Below, one piece after another: positions 45,241 to 53,864 of a stretch of 64,000 nucleotides of DNA. A program made the translations under genes and the position numbers. The stretch's first letter is position 1. Each line of letters starts with the position of its first letter. The DNA is from Salinarimonas soli (GTDB lineage Bacteria; Pseudomonadota; Alphaproteobacteria; Rhizobiales; Beijerinckiaceae): contig NZ_VUOA01000037.1 in assembly GCF_008386575.1 (NCBI RefSeq), positions 79,011 to 143,010 on the forward strand, given 5' to 3'. The notes under the pieces were generated by a model, which was given only the letters and a program-made list of their open reading frames with translations, was not told the DNA's origin and ran no database searches.

Positions 45241-46800
45241 TCAACGGATTTCCGAGCGACGGGGACCATGTTCCTCAGCCGGCATGGTCCCGGCCAGAAT
45301 AGCTAGATAGCGGCGAGAGATGACGTCCCAGGTGAAGTGCTCACGCCAAGCGCGCCGCCCCTCTTCGCCGAGCGATGCCCGGAGCGCGTCGTCTTGGAGC
45401 AGCCGGTCGATCTCCGTGGCAAGAATCGCCGGGTCAACCTTGACGTAACCCCGCTCATCCTTTTCAGCCGAACAGATCACCCCGCCGCCGGACCAGCGCG
45501 CGATCTCGGCGGCGTTGCCGGCAGGAACGCTGAGGAACGGCAGGCCGCTCGCCGAGGCTTCGAAGAGCACGAGCGGGGAGTACTCGACCCGCGACGCGAA
45601 CACGAAGAGGTCGGCCGCGAAGAAGAGTTCCACGACTTCGTTCCGCGGCAGCTCGGTCTGGACAACCATCTTCAGAGGGTCGCGGCGCGCATCGGCGATC
45701 GCGTCGTCGATGGTCCGCAGGCGCGGCGGCGGCTGGGGTGGTGGCGAGTTCGGGGAGACGGCGCGGTGCAGGGCGAGGCGTGCCTGAAAGGCGAGATCGC
45801 GCACCAGCCGGCGAACCGGATAATATGGCATGAGGAGCAGCCAGATTGTACGGTGATAGACCCAAAGGCAGGCGCGCCTCAGGAAAGTGCCAACCCCGCC
45901 GCGCCGTAAGGTCAGTACGGCGCGCCCGACAATCGCCGAGATCCCGCGTTGGCGCTCCGGTCTGGCGGGCTCCTTCACGGGCGGCGGCTCGGACTCCGTC
46001 GGCGTGTCGTCCGGCGCGATCGGGTCGGCAGGCCTCGGCGGTTCGGGCGCGTCGGCGGGCCGGGCGCCCCACTGCCCGTTGAGCGCGAGGGCGAGCGGCC
46101 GACCTCGCGGGTCGAGGCGTGCGAACGCTTCCGCGACCTCGAGATGACCCTTCATGCTGATCGGCGTGCCGACGGTGATCAGGAGCAGTGCATCGTCGGG
46201 AATCCCGAGCCGCGCCCGGATGCCCGACGCAGGTGGAACGTCGAATTCCTTCTCGCTCGCGCCGTTCGGCAGGAAAGCCAGCTTCTCGAGGCCGTGCTCC
46301 CGCGCGAAGTTCACGTCCCGATAGTCCTCGGCGTAGAAGATCAGCTCGTCGAACTTCCCGATGATCGAGGGGAGCTCCTTGAAGTACCCCGCATAGCTCG
46401 GCTCATAGAGCGCGGAGTAACCGCACGGGATGAAGACCTTCCGGCATTTGATGTCGTCGAGCGCGGGCCAGCTCGCGTCGAACGTCCACTGCTGGGCCGC
46501 CTTCATCAGGATGGCGTCCCCGTCGAAGGCGCGCAGGAAATCGCGGTAGCGCTGGATCTCACCCTCAAGGCCGCGCACCAGGTTCCCGCTGATGTGGAAC
46601 GAGGCGATCTTCACGCCATTGAGCTCTTCGAAGCCGCGCTCGGGCAGGAAGGTCGTCGCGACGGTGACGTCGTGCCCGGCTGCGGCGAAACGCTCGGCGA
46701 GCTGCCGCATCACCTCCTGCACGCCGCCCCTGCTCGGGTGATAGAATTCGCAGCAGAGAAGGAGCTTCATCCGCCGGCCGTCGATCGGCTGCGCATCCAT
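45241..46800 (-). CDS. Glycosyltransferase family 4 protein with proline-rich insertion
   Basis: A 519-residue GT-B enzyme. The N-terminal domain has CEFYHPSRGGVQEVMRQLAERFAAAGHDV (about residues 17-45). The donor domain starts LLITVGTPISMKGHLEVAEAFARL (about 207-230) and ends with the GT4 motif VFASRVEYSPLVLFEASASGLPFLSVPAGNA (about 412-442). Between them, at about 250-385, is an unusual insertion: a Pro/Asp/Glu-rich stretch (APEPPRPADPIAPDDTPTES), a basic segment and a hydrophobic stretch (WVYHRTIWLLLMPYYPVRRL) that could contact the membrane. An internal ATG at 46770 would shorten the N-terminus by 10 residues. Confidence 0.83.
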   Translation of the reverse strand: MDAQPIDGRRMKLLLCCEFYHPSRGGVQEVMRQLAERFAAAGHDVTVATTFLPERGFEELNGVKIASFHISGNLVRGLEGEIQRYRDFLRAFDGDAILMKAAQQWTFDASWPALDDIKCRKVFIPCGYSALYEPSYAGYFKELPSIIGKFDELIFYAEDYRDVNFAREHGLEKLAFLPNGASEKEFDVPPASGIRARLGIPDDALLLITVGTPISMKGHLEVAEAFARLDPRGRPLALALNGQWGARPADAPEPPRPADPIAPDDTPTESEPPPVKEPARPERQRGISAIVGRAVLTLRRGGVGTFLRRACLWVYHRTIWLLLMPYYPVRRLVRDLAFQARLALHRAVSPNSPPPQPPPRLRTIDDAIADARRDPLKMVVQTELPRNEVVELFFAADLFVFASRVEYSPLVLFEASASGLPFLSVPAGNAAEIARWSGGGVICSAEKDERGYVKVDPAILATEIDRLLQDDALRASLGEEGRRAWREHFTWDVISRRYLAILAGTMPAEEHGPRRSEIR

Positions 46801-46804
46801 GTTG

Positions 46805-47848
46805 TTACCCTGAGATCCAGCGCCGGATCAGACGGCGCGCGCCGATTGGCAGAGGGAGACGGCGGTAAAGGGCCAGGAGCGGCGAGGCGGACTCCGGTAA
46901 GCGCCGTGCCTGGAGAAAGTGATGGCGGAGATTGGCGACCAGTTCGTCGCGCCGTTTGGCTAGGCCCTCGCCCCCATGCCGATCGGCGATCGCCCGCGAC
47001 GCTTCCAGGACGCGCGCGGTGATCGTATCCACGTCGGCCTTCTCCGACAGCTTGCCATAGGCGGCGTTCCCCAGCGCCGCAGCATCGCGGCAAGCGGCAT
47101 CGGGGGCCGGCAGGCCGCACCACCATGCGATGTTCTCCGCCGCGATCGTCACGACCTTGTCGAGGAAAGGATTGTCGCCGGTGCGCGACATGCTCCCCGC
47201 CACTTCCTGGTAGATCATCAGCCGCTCGGGGATGTTGGCCACACGCCATCTGCGTGCGACCCGCGACCAGAGCTCGTAATCCTCGGGCGGCTGCCGGGAC
47301 TTGTCCGTGCAGTAGGGCCCGACCGTCTCGAAGACCTCCCGCCGGAGCATGACGGAAGCATGCATGAACGGGTTGTTGATCAGAAGGTCGTGCTGCAGCT
47401 CGTTGTTCCGCGCCGGATGGTCGTGGACGCGGCCCGTGAAGGCGCCGCCTGACCAGATCTCGGCCCCCGTGCCCACCATGCCGCACTCGGGATCGGCCTC
47501 CAGCTGGGCGACCTGACGAGCGAAGCGCTCCGGCTTGGAGAAGTCGTCCTGATCCTGGCGCGCGATGTAGCGCCCCCGCGCCATCGCGATGCCCGCGTTG
47601 AGCACTCCGGCGAGGCCATGATTGCGATCGAGCGCGATCACCTTGAGACGTGGATCGCCGCGTTCGGCCGCGAAGCAGCGAATAAGCTCCAGGGAATTGT
47701 CCCTAGGGGAGCAGTCGTCGATCGCCAGAAGCTCGAAGTCGGCGAAGCTCTGGTTGAGGACGGACTCGATCGCCGCGATGACGTCCGCCGCGCCGTTGTA
47801 CACGGGCAGGACGACGCTGATGGTTGGCGTGCTCACAGCCGCACCCAC
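46805..47848 (-). CDS. Glycosyltransferase family 2 protein
   Basis: A 347-residue GT-A inverting glycosyltransferase with ISVVLPVYNGAADVIAAIESVLNQSF (about residues 10-35), FELLAIDDCSPRDNS (DD metal/nucleotide site, about 37-51) and YIARQDQDDFSKPERFARQV (DxD-like, about 93-112). The C-terminal third is typical of GT2 chain enzymes. It overlaps the fucosyltransferase start by 16 nt, showing translational coupling in the operon. Confidence 0.87.
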   Translation of the reverse strand: MGAAVSTPTISVVLPVYNGAADVIAAIESVLNQSFADFELLAIDDCSPRDNSLELIRCFAAERGDPRLKVIALDRNHGLAGVLNAGIAMARGRYIARQDQDDFSKPERFARQVAQLEADPECGMVGTGAEIWSGGAFTGRVHDHPARNNELQHDLLINNPFMHASVMLRREVFETVGPYCTDKSRQPPEDYELWSRVARRWRVANIPERLMIYQEVAGSMSRTGDNPFLDKVVTIAAENIAWWCGLPAPDAACRDAAALGNAAYGKLSEKADVDTITARVLEASRAIADRHGGEGLAKRRDELVANLRHHFLQARRLPESASPLLALYRRLPLPIGARRLIRRWISG

Positions 47849-48714
47849 CCCTCTGGGATCAGGTCCGAGGTGTCCTTATCCGTGGCCGCGAACCAGCGCG
47901 CAGGCGCCGTGACGATCTTGGAGGGCGACGGGTTGAGCCAGGCGCCCCACCAGCTGAACGAGGAGTTCGCGATGACGTGGTGCCGGCACATCGACATGAG
48001 CTGCAGGTCGCGAAAGCCGCGGTCGGCCGGGTTGGCGTCGACGAAGGTCGTTGGATGACCGGTAGTGAGGTTCTCACGCGTCCAGGCGTGATCGTCCGAG
48101 AAGACGAAGAAGTGCGGGTTGGGAACGGCGGCCGCCATATGGGCGACGGCCGCCCGATAATAATCGAGAGAGCAGACCCCGTGGTACGCGTTGGTGTGCG
48201 CGTTGGTTACATAGTCGCCACGCCGGACATGCAGCGACACAGCCTGCGTGCCCCGGATCATGTCCGCGGTCCGTGCGTTATCGGGCTCGAGCGGATTGTG
48301 CGGGGTCAGCTCACGCAGGAGAGGCTCCCGCGCGTCCGCGAAGTAGCGTTCGGATTGCCAGTACCCGTCGATATAGAGAGGGAGCGCCTGTCGCGACAGA
48401 TTCGGATCGAAATGGAAGTGGGGCTCGCGATAGTGGCTCGGCTTAGGCCCTGAGAAGCGGGCGACGATACGGGCCACCAACCCGGACGGAGGAGGTGCTG
48501 CCAATGCCGCCAGCTCATCGGCCGACGCTTCGGACGCCGCGATGGGAAAGCTCCCGAGCTCGTAGCGGCGCAGGCCGTAGCTCTCGAAGCCGGACAGGTC
48601 GAGCTTCACGGACCCGCCATGCCGTAGCGCGAGCGCGCGCGCGGCAGCGTACTGGAAGAGCTGATTGCCCAGCCCGCCGATCAAGCGCGTGATGATCGTC
48701 CTCTGCCCGGTCAT
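47833..48714 (-). CDS. Alpha-1,2-fucosyltransferase (GT11)
   Basis: A 293-residue inverting fucosyltransferase. N-terminal GGLGNQLFQYAAARALALRHG (about residues 13-33), motif I HVRRGDYVTNAHTNAYHGVC (about 160-179), where HxRRGDY is the GDP-fucose-binding signature, and motif III ANSSFSWWGAWLNPSP (about 255-270) are all present. It uses the GDP-L-fucose made by Gmd and Fcl, so the polymer probably carries fucose. It belongs to the large minus-strand operon. Confidence 0.93.
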   Translation of the reverse strand: MTGQRTIITRLIGGLGNQLFQYAAARALALRHGGSVKLDLSGFESYGLRRYELGSFPIAASEASADELAALAAPPPSGLVARIVARFSGPKPSHYREPHFHFDPNLSRQALPLYIDGYWQSERYFADAREPLLRELTPHNPLEPDNARTADMIRGTQAVSLHVRRGDYVTNAHTNAYHGVCSLDYYRAAVAHMAAAVPNPHFFVFSDDHAWTRENLTTGHPTTFVDANPADRGFRDLQLMSMCRHHVIANSSFSWWGAWLNPSPSKIVTAPARWFAATDKDTSDLIPEGWVRL

Positions 48715-48771
48715 GGGGGCCGCTTCCCTCCGCCATCCGCTCCGGCGTTGAAGCGGGGCTCCGCCATCGCA

Positions 48772-49824
48772 TCAAAGGAAGGGCTTTCGCAACCAAAAAC
48801 ATCCGCAGCCATAGGTCTCGGCCCGCACCCGCTCCGGAGGCGGCGCGACGACGAGCCCTTCCTCGCCATGCTCGGGAATGAGCGCGAACTCGATCAGCTC
48901 GAGGGGCGCGAAAGCCTCGGCGAAGCGTTCGTGATCGTAGACGCGATGTGCGTTGAACTGCACGCGCGGCGCGCCGACCGGCGTGGCCACGAGAAGATCG
49001 CCACCTGGCGCCAACACCCGCACGAGCTCCCGGATCGCCTTCAGGTCGCCGTCGGGATCAAGAGGATCGCCATACCGGCCGAGCCCGATATGCTCGAGCA
49101 CATGCATGCAAGACAAGGAGGCGACGGATCCGTCCTCGAACGGCAGTGACAGCAGGTCGGCCGCCCCGGTGGTGAGGCCATGGAGGTGCACCGCCGCTGG
49201 CCGGAAGTCGTAGAAGCGGGTCGGGACGAAGGCGGACAGGAGCGTGGAGAAATGAAGGATCGAGGAAATATCCACATGCTCCGCAGGGCGCGTCCGCGCC
49301 AGAATCCGGGCCGCCCACGCCGGGTGGTAGAGGTAGTGGCGATCGAACGCGGTGCCGGCGGTCGCGTCGTGCAACTGGGGATGAATGTCCTCGCGCCTGA
49401 CCGGCAGCCGTCCGCCCTGCGCCTCTGACGCCTGCCGGAAGGCCTCGAAAGCTTCATCGAACGCTTGCATGGCCTTCTCGTCCGCACGGCGCGTGTCCAG
49501 TGCCCTCATGACGAAGTCCTTGCGCTCGAGCGCGCTCTCCAGCCAGTAGCGCTCTTCCACCGCCTGGACCGCGTAAGGCAGCAGGCGCAGCACCTCACGA
49601 ATGGCGCGGCGCTCGTCGTCCGTGCCGGCCTGCATCTTCGCGGCGAGCGTCGCCACGGTCTCGCGGTGGCCCCAAGCCGTCTCCACGAAAGGCTGATCGC
49701 GCAGAGCCGTTTCAATGAACGAGCGTTCCCGGAGCAATGTCTCGAACAGGTCCGGCGCGCGTGCCACACGACGCACGAGCGACGTGAGCCGCCGCAACGA
49801 GCTGAAGGAGTCGCCAATGCCCAT
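48772..49824 (-). CDS. DUF268-type methyltransferase-like protein
   Basis: A 350-residue protein. The C-terminal domain (about residues 175-350) matches the DUF268 pattern: LLSLPFEDGSVASLSCMHVLEHIGLGRYGDPLDPDGDLKAIRELVRVLAPGG (in stretches, about 225-275), FNAHRVYDHERFAEAF and a Cys near the end (YGCGCFWLRKPFL). It keeps the HxLEH and PGG features of SAM-dependent methyltransferases. The N-terminal part is helical. The ATG at 49824 is chosen; the longer frame overlaps the next gene upstream. Likely a sugar or chain-end methyltransferase. Confidence 0.72.
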   Translation of the reverse strand: MGIGDSFSSLRRLTSLVRRVARAPDLFETLLRERSFIETALRDQPFVETAWGHRETVATLAAKMQAGTDDERRAIREVLRLLPYAVQAVEERYWLESALERKDFVMRALDTRRADEKAMQAFDEAFEAFRQASEAQGGRLPVRREDIHPQLHDATAGTAFDRHYLYHPAWAARILARTRPAEHVDISSILHFSTLLSAFVPTRFYDFRPAAVHLHGLTTGAADLLSLPFEDGSVASLSCMHVLEHIGLGRYGDPLDPDGDLKAIRELVRVLAPGGDLLVATPVGAPRVQFNAHRVYDHERFAEAFAPLELIEFALIPEHGEEGLVVAPPPERVRAETYGCGCFWLRKPFL

Positions 49825-49840
49825 CTGCGCGATCGAAACC

Positions 49841-50788
49841 TCAGCTGACCGCGCGCTTGATAGCACGTATCTGGTAGTCGTAGTGCAACATCTCGGTGCT
49901 GCCCGTATCGCGCGCCGACATGCGCTGGACCATCGCCAGTATGATCTGGGTCGCGTAGATCTCAAGCGCCCTCGGCTGGTCGTCCGCGAACCGTCGGGCC
50001 ATGTCGCCGATGCGCCTCAGTTCCTGCCCGACGCATTCGAAGAAGTTCCCGTTCGGCGTGAGCTCCACGATGTCGAGGCCGAGTCGCTCGTAGTGGTGCT
50101 CGTAGAAGAAACGGTTGAAGCCGGTCGCGAAGTGGAACGGCGCCTGGTGGGTCAGGCTCCAGAAAGGCGCGGTGGTGATGAGGCAGCCGCCTGGCTTCAA
50201 GAGCCGCCCCAACTCGTCGAGCGCACGAACCGGGTCGGGCAGGTGCTCGAAGACCTCGGTGCACAGGATCGCGTCAAATGAAGCGTCCGGCTCGGGGATG
50301 GCGACGATGTCACAGACGATGTCGATTTCGGAGAAGCTCCAACCCGGGTTCTGTAGCCCGACCGCGCTTGTGGCATCGTAGACAGCGACGTCCTGGGACA
50401 CGTAGTCCAGGTGGCCGCAGTGATGCTTGTACTGGCACTGGCCGGCCCCGGCATCGAGCAGGCGCGAACCCGCCGGCAGGTCGGAGAGGACCTTCGCAAC
50501 CCAGGCGTCCCGGGTCTGGGCGTTCTGCGTGCCGACCGCATACTGGCCGAGGTCCATCGACAGGATCTTGCGCCGTTCGCCCGGATCCAAGGTAAGAAGC
50601 GCAGTGACTATCGGCTCAATTTCATCATAGCCCCTGTATTTGGCATCAATGAACTCAAGTCGACGCACTTCAGCTTCCAGGTGAGCTATACGATCGGCAT
50701 ACTCCGACCCTTTGAAGGACTTAGAGAGCTGCATCCAAGCTCCCTTTAGTTTCCACATCATGAGTTTGTAGACCCTAACCCAGAGCAA
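49841..50788 (-). CDS. Class I SAM-dependent methyltransferase
   Basis: A 315-residue enzyme. The N-terminus has a short coiled-coil-like segment (ADRIAHLEAEVRRLEF, about residues 31-46). The SAM site is SRLLDAGAGQCQYKHHCGHLDYVSQDV (about 109-135), then SFDAILCTEVFEHLPDPVRALDELGRLLKPGG (about 170-201). The rest suits a methyltransferase-11 fold with a lid. Alternative starts are at 50761 and 50734. In the chain operon between the FkbM-type gene and the DUF268 gene; likely modifies the polysaccharide or a glycan end. Confidence 0.83.
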   Translation of the reverse strand: MLWVRVYKLMMWKLKGAWMQLSKSFKGSEYADRIAHLEAEVRRLEFIDAKYRGYDEIEPIVTALLTLDPGERRKILSMDLGQYAVGTQNAQTRDAWVAKVLSDLPAGSRLLDAGAGQCQYKHHCGHLDYVSQDVAVYDATSAVGLQNPGWSFSEIDIVCDIVAIPEPDASFDAILCTEVFEHLPDPVRALDELGRLLKPGGCLITTAPFWSLTHQAPFHFATGFNRFFYEHHYERLGLDIVELTPNGNFFECVGQELRRIGDMARRFADDQPRALEIYATQIILAMVQRMSARDTGSTEMLHYDYQIRAIKRAVS

Positions 50789-50818
50789 AGCTGGACATTG
50801 TGCCAGATTGATCGCGTA

Positions 50819-51544
50819 TCAAGATCTATTGTGCCACAATTTACTATCAACAAATATTGAATTGATATACGTATCTGCATAAAGCATATAACCTTCATCT
50901 TTTAGGCGATCGATCAGAGAAGAATTTTTCTGCTGTAATCCCGTTCGGCTATAGGTGAGTGTTTCAATGCATACGACCTTAGGTCTGATATTGGAATAGT
51001 CGATATTTCTGATAATCTCGTCGTCAGCGCCTTCTACGTCAATGGACAGCAGATCTAAGGGTTTATCCGAGCAATAACGTCTCAGGAGATCGGTGATCGA
51101 TATGACTTCGATTGGGATCGCCGATTGAATCTGACAACCCTCGTCGCGAACCAAACGGTCCGCCTCCTCGCGGATGAGAGTGTTCAGGGATGCTTCCGAC
51201 ATCAGGTAAAATTCAGAAGTTCCTGACCAAGATCCGGAGATAGCAGCGTTCAGAACGACATCCGACGGGCGGGCATTTGCAAAGTTTGTAGCCAGGGTGG
51301 GGTCCGCTTCGACGCAGATGCCGCTCGCCCCTTTTTCATAGAACAGGAATGTGTTGCTAAAGCGATAGGGATGGTAAGCGCCTATATCTATGTAATTTGG
51401 ATGATCAACTCTAAGAACATTCAAAATGAACTCAATAATAAGATCCTCTCCACATTGAGAGTAGCTATTTTTACGAAAAATCGCGAGTTCGTTTGTTTTG
51501 CTGCTAGCTGTCATTTCTATGTGGCTCGCCTCTACTTCGATCAT
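50819..51544 (-). CDS. FkbM family methyltransferase (AT-rich)
   Basis: A 241-residue SAM-dependent O-methyltransferase with FkbM motifs: SQCGEDLIIEFILNV (about residues 26-40), PNYIDIGAYHPYRFSNTFLFYEKGASGICVEADP (about 45-78), where IDIGAYHP is motif I, and LDLLSIDVEGADDEIIRNIDY (about 160-180). The base composition is strikingly AT-rich compared with both neighbours, which suggests recent acquisition. The ATG at 51544 is selected because longer starts run back into the Wzt gene; 51514 is another option. It probably O-methylates a sugar, perhaps at the chain end. Confidence 0.78.
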   Translation of the reverse strand: MIEVEASHIEMTASSKTNELAIFRKNSYSQCGEDLIIEFILNVLRVDHPNYIDIGAYHPYRFSNTFLFYEKGASGICVEADPTLATNFANARPSDVVLNAAISGSWSGTSEFYLMSEASLNTLIREEADRLVRDEGCQIQSAIPIEVISITDLLRRYCSDKPLDLLSIDVEGADDEIIRNIDYSNIRPKVVCIETLTYSRTGLQQKNSSLIDRLKDEGYMLYADTYINSIFVDSKLWHNRS

Positions 51545-51560
51545 CGATCGGATCTGTCGA

Positions 51561-52958
51561 TCAAGATGCACGAGGTATTTCACCGCTGGTATTAACCCGA
51601 TCAACTGCTCCAGCTGGGCACACTGATATTGACAATCTCGGCCGAGTGAACCCAGGCAACGGGGCGCGGTAACCGTGACGTCTACGGTCAGCCGCAACGT
51701 CGACTTCCTGCACCTCCAGCCGGAATGCACCGACTACGGCGCAGAACGTCGTCTTGTCGGCCTCGAAGTCGCTCAGGTTAGCGTTGAACGTGAAGCGTCC
51801 TTCGTTCAGAAGGAACGCTGGCAACACGCACCGAACCTCGTAGTCTCCAGCTCTGCCCGGCAGCAACGCCTCGGGCATCGCCACAAACACGATCGTGCCT
51901 AGCTCGTCATAGACATTGAAGGTCGGAACGAGTGGGCGGGGTAGATCGCGTTTGACACGATAATGAACTACGAGGTGAGTCTGCTTATCTATCGGGACAA
52001 CGTCAGCGGCTTCTCCGTCCGGAGAAACTGCCTCACCACCCAGACATTCGACAGCGCCCGGATGGTCGGTAAGCGTCTCGATCTGCGGGTCCGGCAGGCT
52101 GAAGCGAGCACGATGCCAGCGCCAATCCTCACCGTGCTCTTGCACACGCTCGACCTCGATCTGCTTGACGACATCGCGGTTGTACTCGCGCGTCAGGTCC
52201 TCCACGACGCCGTAGGACAGCGCGCGCCCCTCCTCGAGATAGAGGGCCTTCTTGCACATCTGGTTCACGGTCGCGAGCGAGTGGCTGACGAAGAGCACGG
52301 TCCGGCCCTCGCGGGTGAGCTCGCGCATCCGCTCTTCGCACTTCTTCTGGAAAGCCTGGTCGCCGACCGAGAGCACCTCGTCCACGATGAGGATATCGGG
52401 ATCGAGCCAAGCCGACACGGAGAATGCGAGGCGCACGTACATGCCGCTCGAGTAATGTTTCACCGGCGTGTCGATGAACTTCTCGACGCCGGAAAAGTCC
52501 ACGATCTGATCGAACTTGCGCGCGATCTCGCCGCGCGACATGCCGAGCACTGCACCGTTCAGATAGACGTTCTCGCGGCCCGAGAGTTCGGGGTGGAAGC
52601 CCGTGCCGACCTCGAGCAGGCTCGCCACGCGCCCGTGAATCTCGATCCGGCCCTCGGTCGGCGGCGTGATGCGGCTGAGAATCTTGAGCAGGGTCGATTT
52701 GCCGGCGCCGTTCGCGCCGATGATGCCGACTCGCTCGCCCTCCTCGACCTCGAAGCTCACGTCCCGGAGCGCCCAGAAGTCGCGGGGCCGGGCCGCGTTC
52801 TCATTCGCTTCTCGCTCGATGAGGGATTGCGCCTCACTGCCGCGCCCGAGCAGCCGGTTGACACCCCGCGCGAGCTGGTCGCGCAAGGTCGTCCCCCGCG
52901 CCGCCTGGTTGATGGCGTAGAGCTTGCCGAGATTTTCTACACGCAGGGCAATGGTCAT
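51561..52958 (-). CDS. wzt: Polysaccharide ABC exporter ATPase (Wzt type with C-terminal domain)
   Basis: A 465-residue ATPase of the O-antigen export pair. Walker A GANGAGKST is at about residues 83-91, HYSSGMYVRLAFSVSAW (about 170) carries the ABC signature, and Walker B is ILIVDEVLSVGDQAF (about 193). Residues about 280-440 form an extra C-terminal domain with beta-rich sequence (LVVHYRVKRDLPRPLVPTFNVYDELG and FTFNANLSDFEADK), the place where Wzt of the E. coli O9a system recognises the capped chain. It starts 5 nt from the end of the permease gene. This makes an ABC-dependent route likely. Confidence 0.9.
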   Translation of the reverse strand: MTIALRVENLGKLYAINQAARGTTLRDQLARGVNRLLGRGSEAQSLIEREANENAARPRDFWALRDVSFEVEEGERVGIIGANGAGKSTLLKILSRITPPTEGRIEIHGRVASLLEVGTGFHPELSGRENVYLNGAVLGMSRGEIARKFDQIVDFSGVEKFIDTPVKHYSSGMYVRLAFSVSAWLDPDILIVDEVLSVGDQAFQKKCEERMRELTREGRTVLFVSHSLATVNQMCKKALYLEEGRALSYGVVEDLTREYNRDVVKQIEVERVQEHGEDWRWHRARFSLPDPQIETLTDHPGAVECLGGEAVSPDGEAADVVPIDKQTHLVVHYRVKRDLPRPLVPTFNVYDELGTIVFVAMPEALLPGRAGDYEVRCVLPAFLLNEGRFTFNANLSDFEADKTTFCAVVGAFRLEVQEVDVAADRRRHGYRAPLPGFTRPRLSISVCPAGAVDRVNTSGEIPRAS

Positions 52959-52963
52959 GAGGT

Positions 52964-53788
52964 TTACAACACGTCCGGGAACGTGGGCTCAAAGCGGCGG
53001 AACACTCTGATCCCGATGATCACCGAAGCGGTCGCGAAGGCGATGCTCACGAGGATGCTCGGCGGATATATGAGCTCGGGCTTGGCGAGGATGCACCACC
53101 GGAAGGCGTCGATCACGCCGACCAACGGGTTGAGCGCATAGAGCCACTGCCATTTCGGGCTGATGAGGCTGGTCGCATAGGCCACTGGGCAGATGAAGAC
53201 GCCGACCTGCAGCACGATCGGGATGAGTTGCCTCAGGTCGCGATAGCGCGTGTTCAGCGCGGCGGCCATCAAGCCGAGCCCGAAGGCGCAGGCCACGGCA
53301 AGGAGGGTCACGAACGGCAGGAGCAGGAACTGCGGCCCCGGAGCGAGCCCGAACCACGCCATCAGCAAGAACACCAAGAGGAACGCGACCAGATGGTCGA
53401 CGATGCAGACCACGATCGAGCTGAGCGGGATGATCAGGCGCGGAAAATACACTTTCTGCACGAGCTGGGAGTTCGCCATGATGCTTTCGCTCGAGACGAT
53501 CAGCACGAGCGAGAACAGCTGCCAGGGCAGAAGACCGGTGAGCACGATGAGCGTGTAGGGGATGCCGAGCGATGGGAGCTGGGCCAAGATGCCGAAGACG
53601 AGTGTATAGACGAGGATTGTCGCCAGCGGGCGCAGCACCGTCCAGGTTACCCCGATGAAAGTCTGCTTGTAGCGAACGAGCAAGTCGCGCCAGGCGAGGA
53701 AGTACAGCAGCTCGCGCTCGCGCCACACATCGACCCAGTAGTTGTCCTCACGGCGTTCAGGCGTGATGACGGTGACGTGCTTGGGCAA
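52964..53788 (-). CDS. wzm: Polysaccharide ABC exporter permease (Wzm type)
   Basis: A 274-residue ABC-2 permease with about six membrane segments. The N-terminus (VWRERELLYFLAWRDLLVRYKQTFIGVTWTVLRPL, about residues 22-56) is the conserved amphipathic region of Wzm/KpsM proteins, and a segment near the end (WLYALNPLVGVIDAFRWCIL) is also typical. Together with Wzt it would move undecaprenyl-linked glycan to the periplasm. It is followed by the Wzt gene with 5 nt between. Confidence 0.91.
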   Translation of the reverse strand: MPKHVTVITPERREDNYWVDVWRERELLYFLAWRDLLVRYKQTFIGVTWTVLRPLATILVYTLVFGILAQLPSLGIPYTLIVLTGLLPWQLFSLVLIVSSESIMANSQLVQKVYFPRLIIPLSSIVVCIVDHLVAFLLVFLLMAWFGLAPGPQFLLLPFVTLLAVACAFGLGLMAAALNTRYRDLRQLIPIVLQVGVFICPVAYATSLISPKWQWLYALNPLVGVIDAFRWCILAKPELIYPPSILVSIAFATASVIIGIRVFRRFEPTFPDVL

Positions 53789-53864
53789 AGGGTCCGTGTC
53801 CGGCTGCTGTGATCGAGGCTCCCTGCGGCTTAATGGAATCGCCGGGCCGAGACAACCCCCGCCC

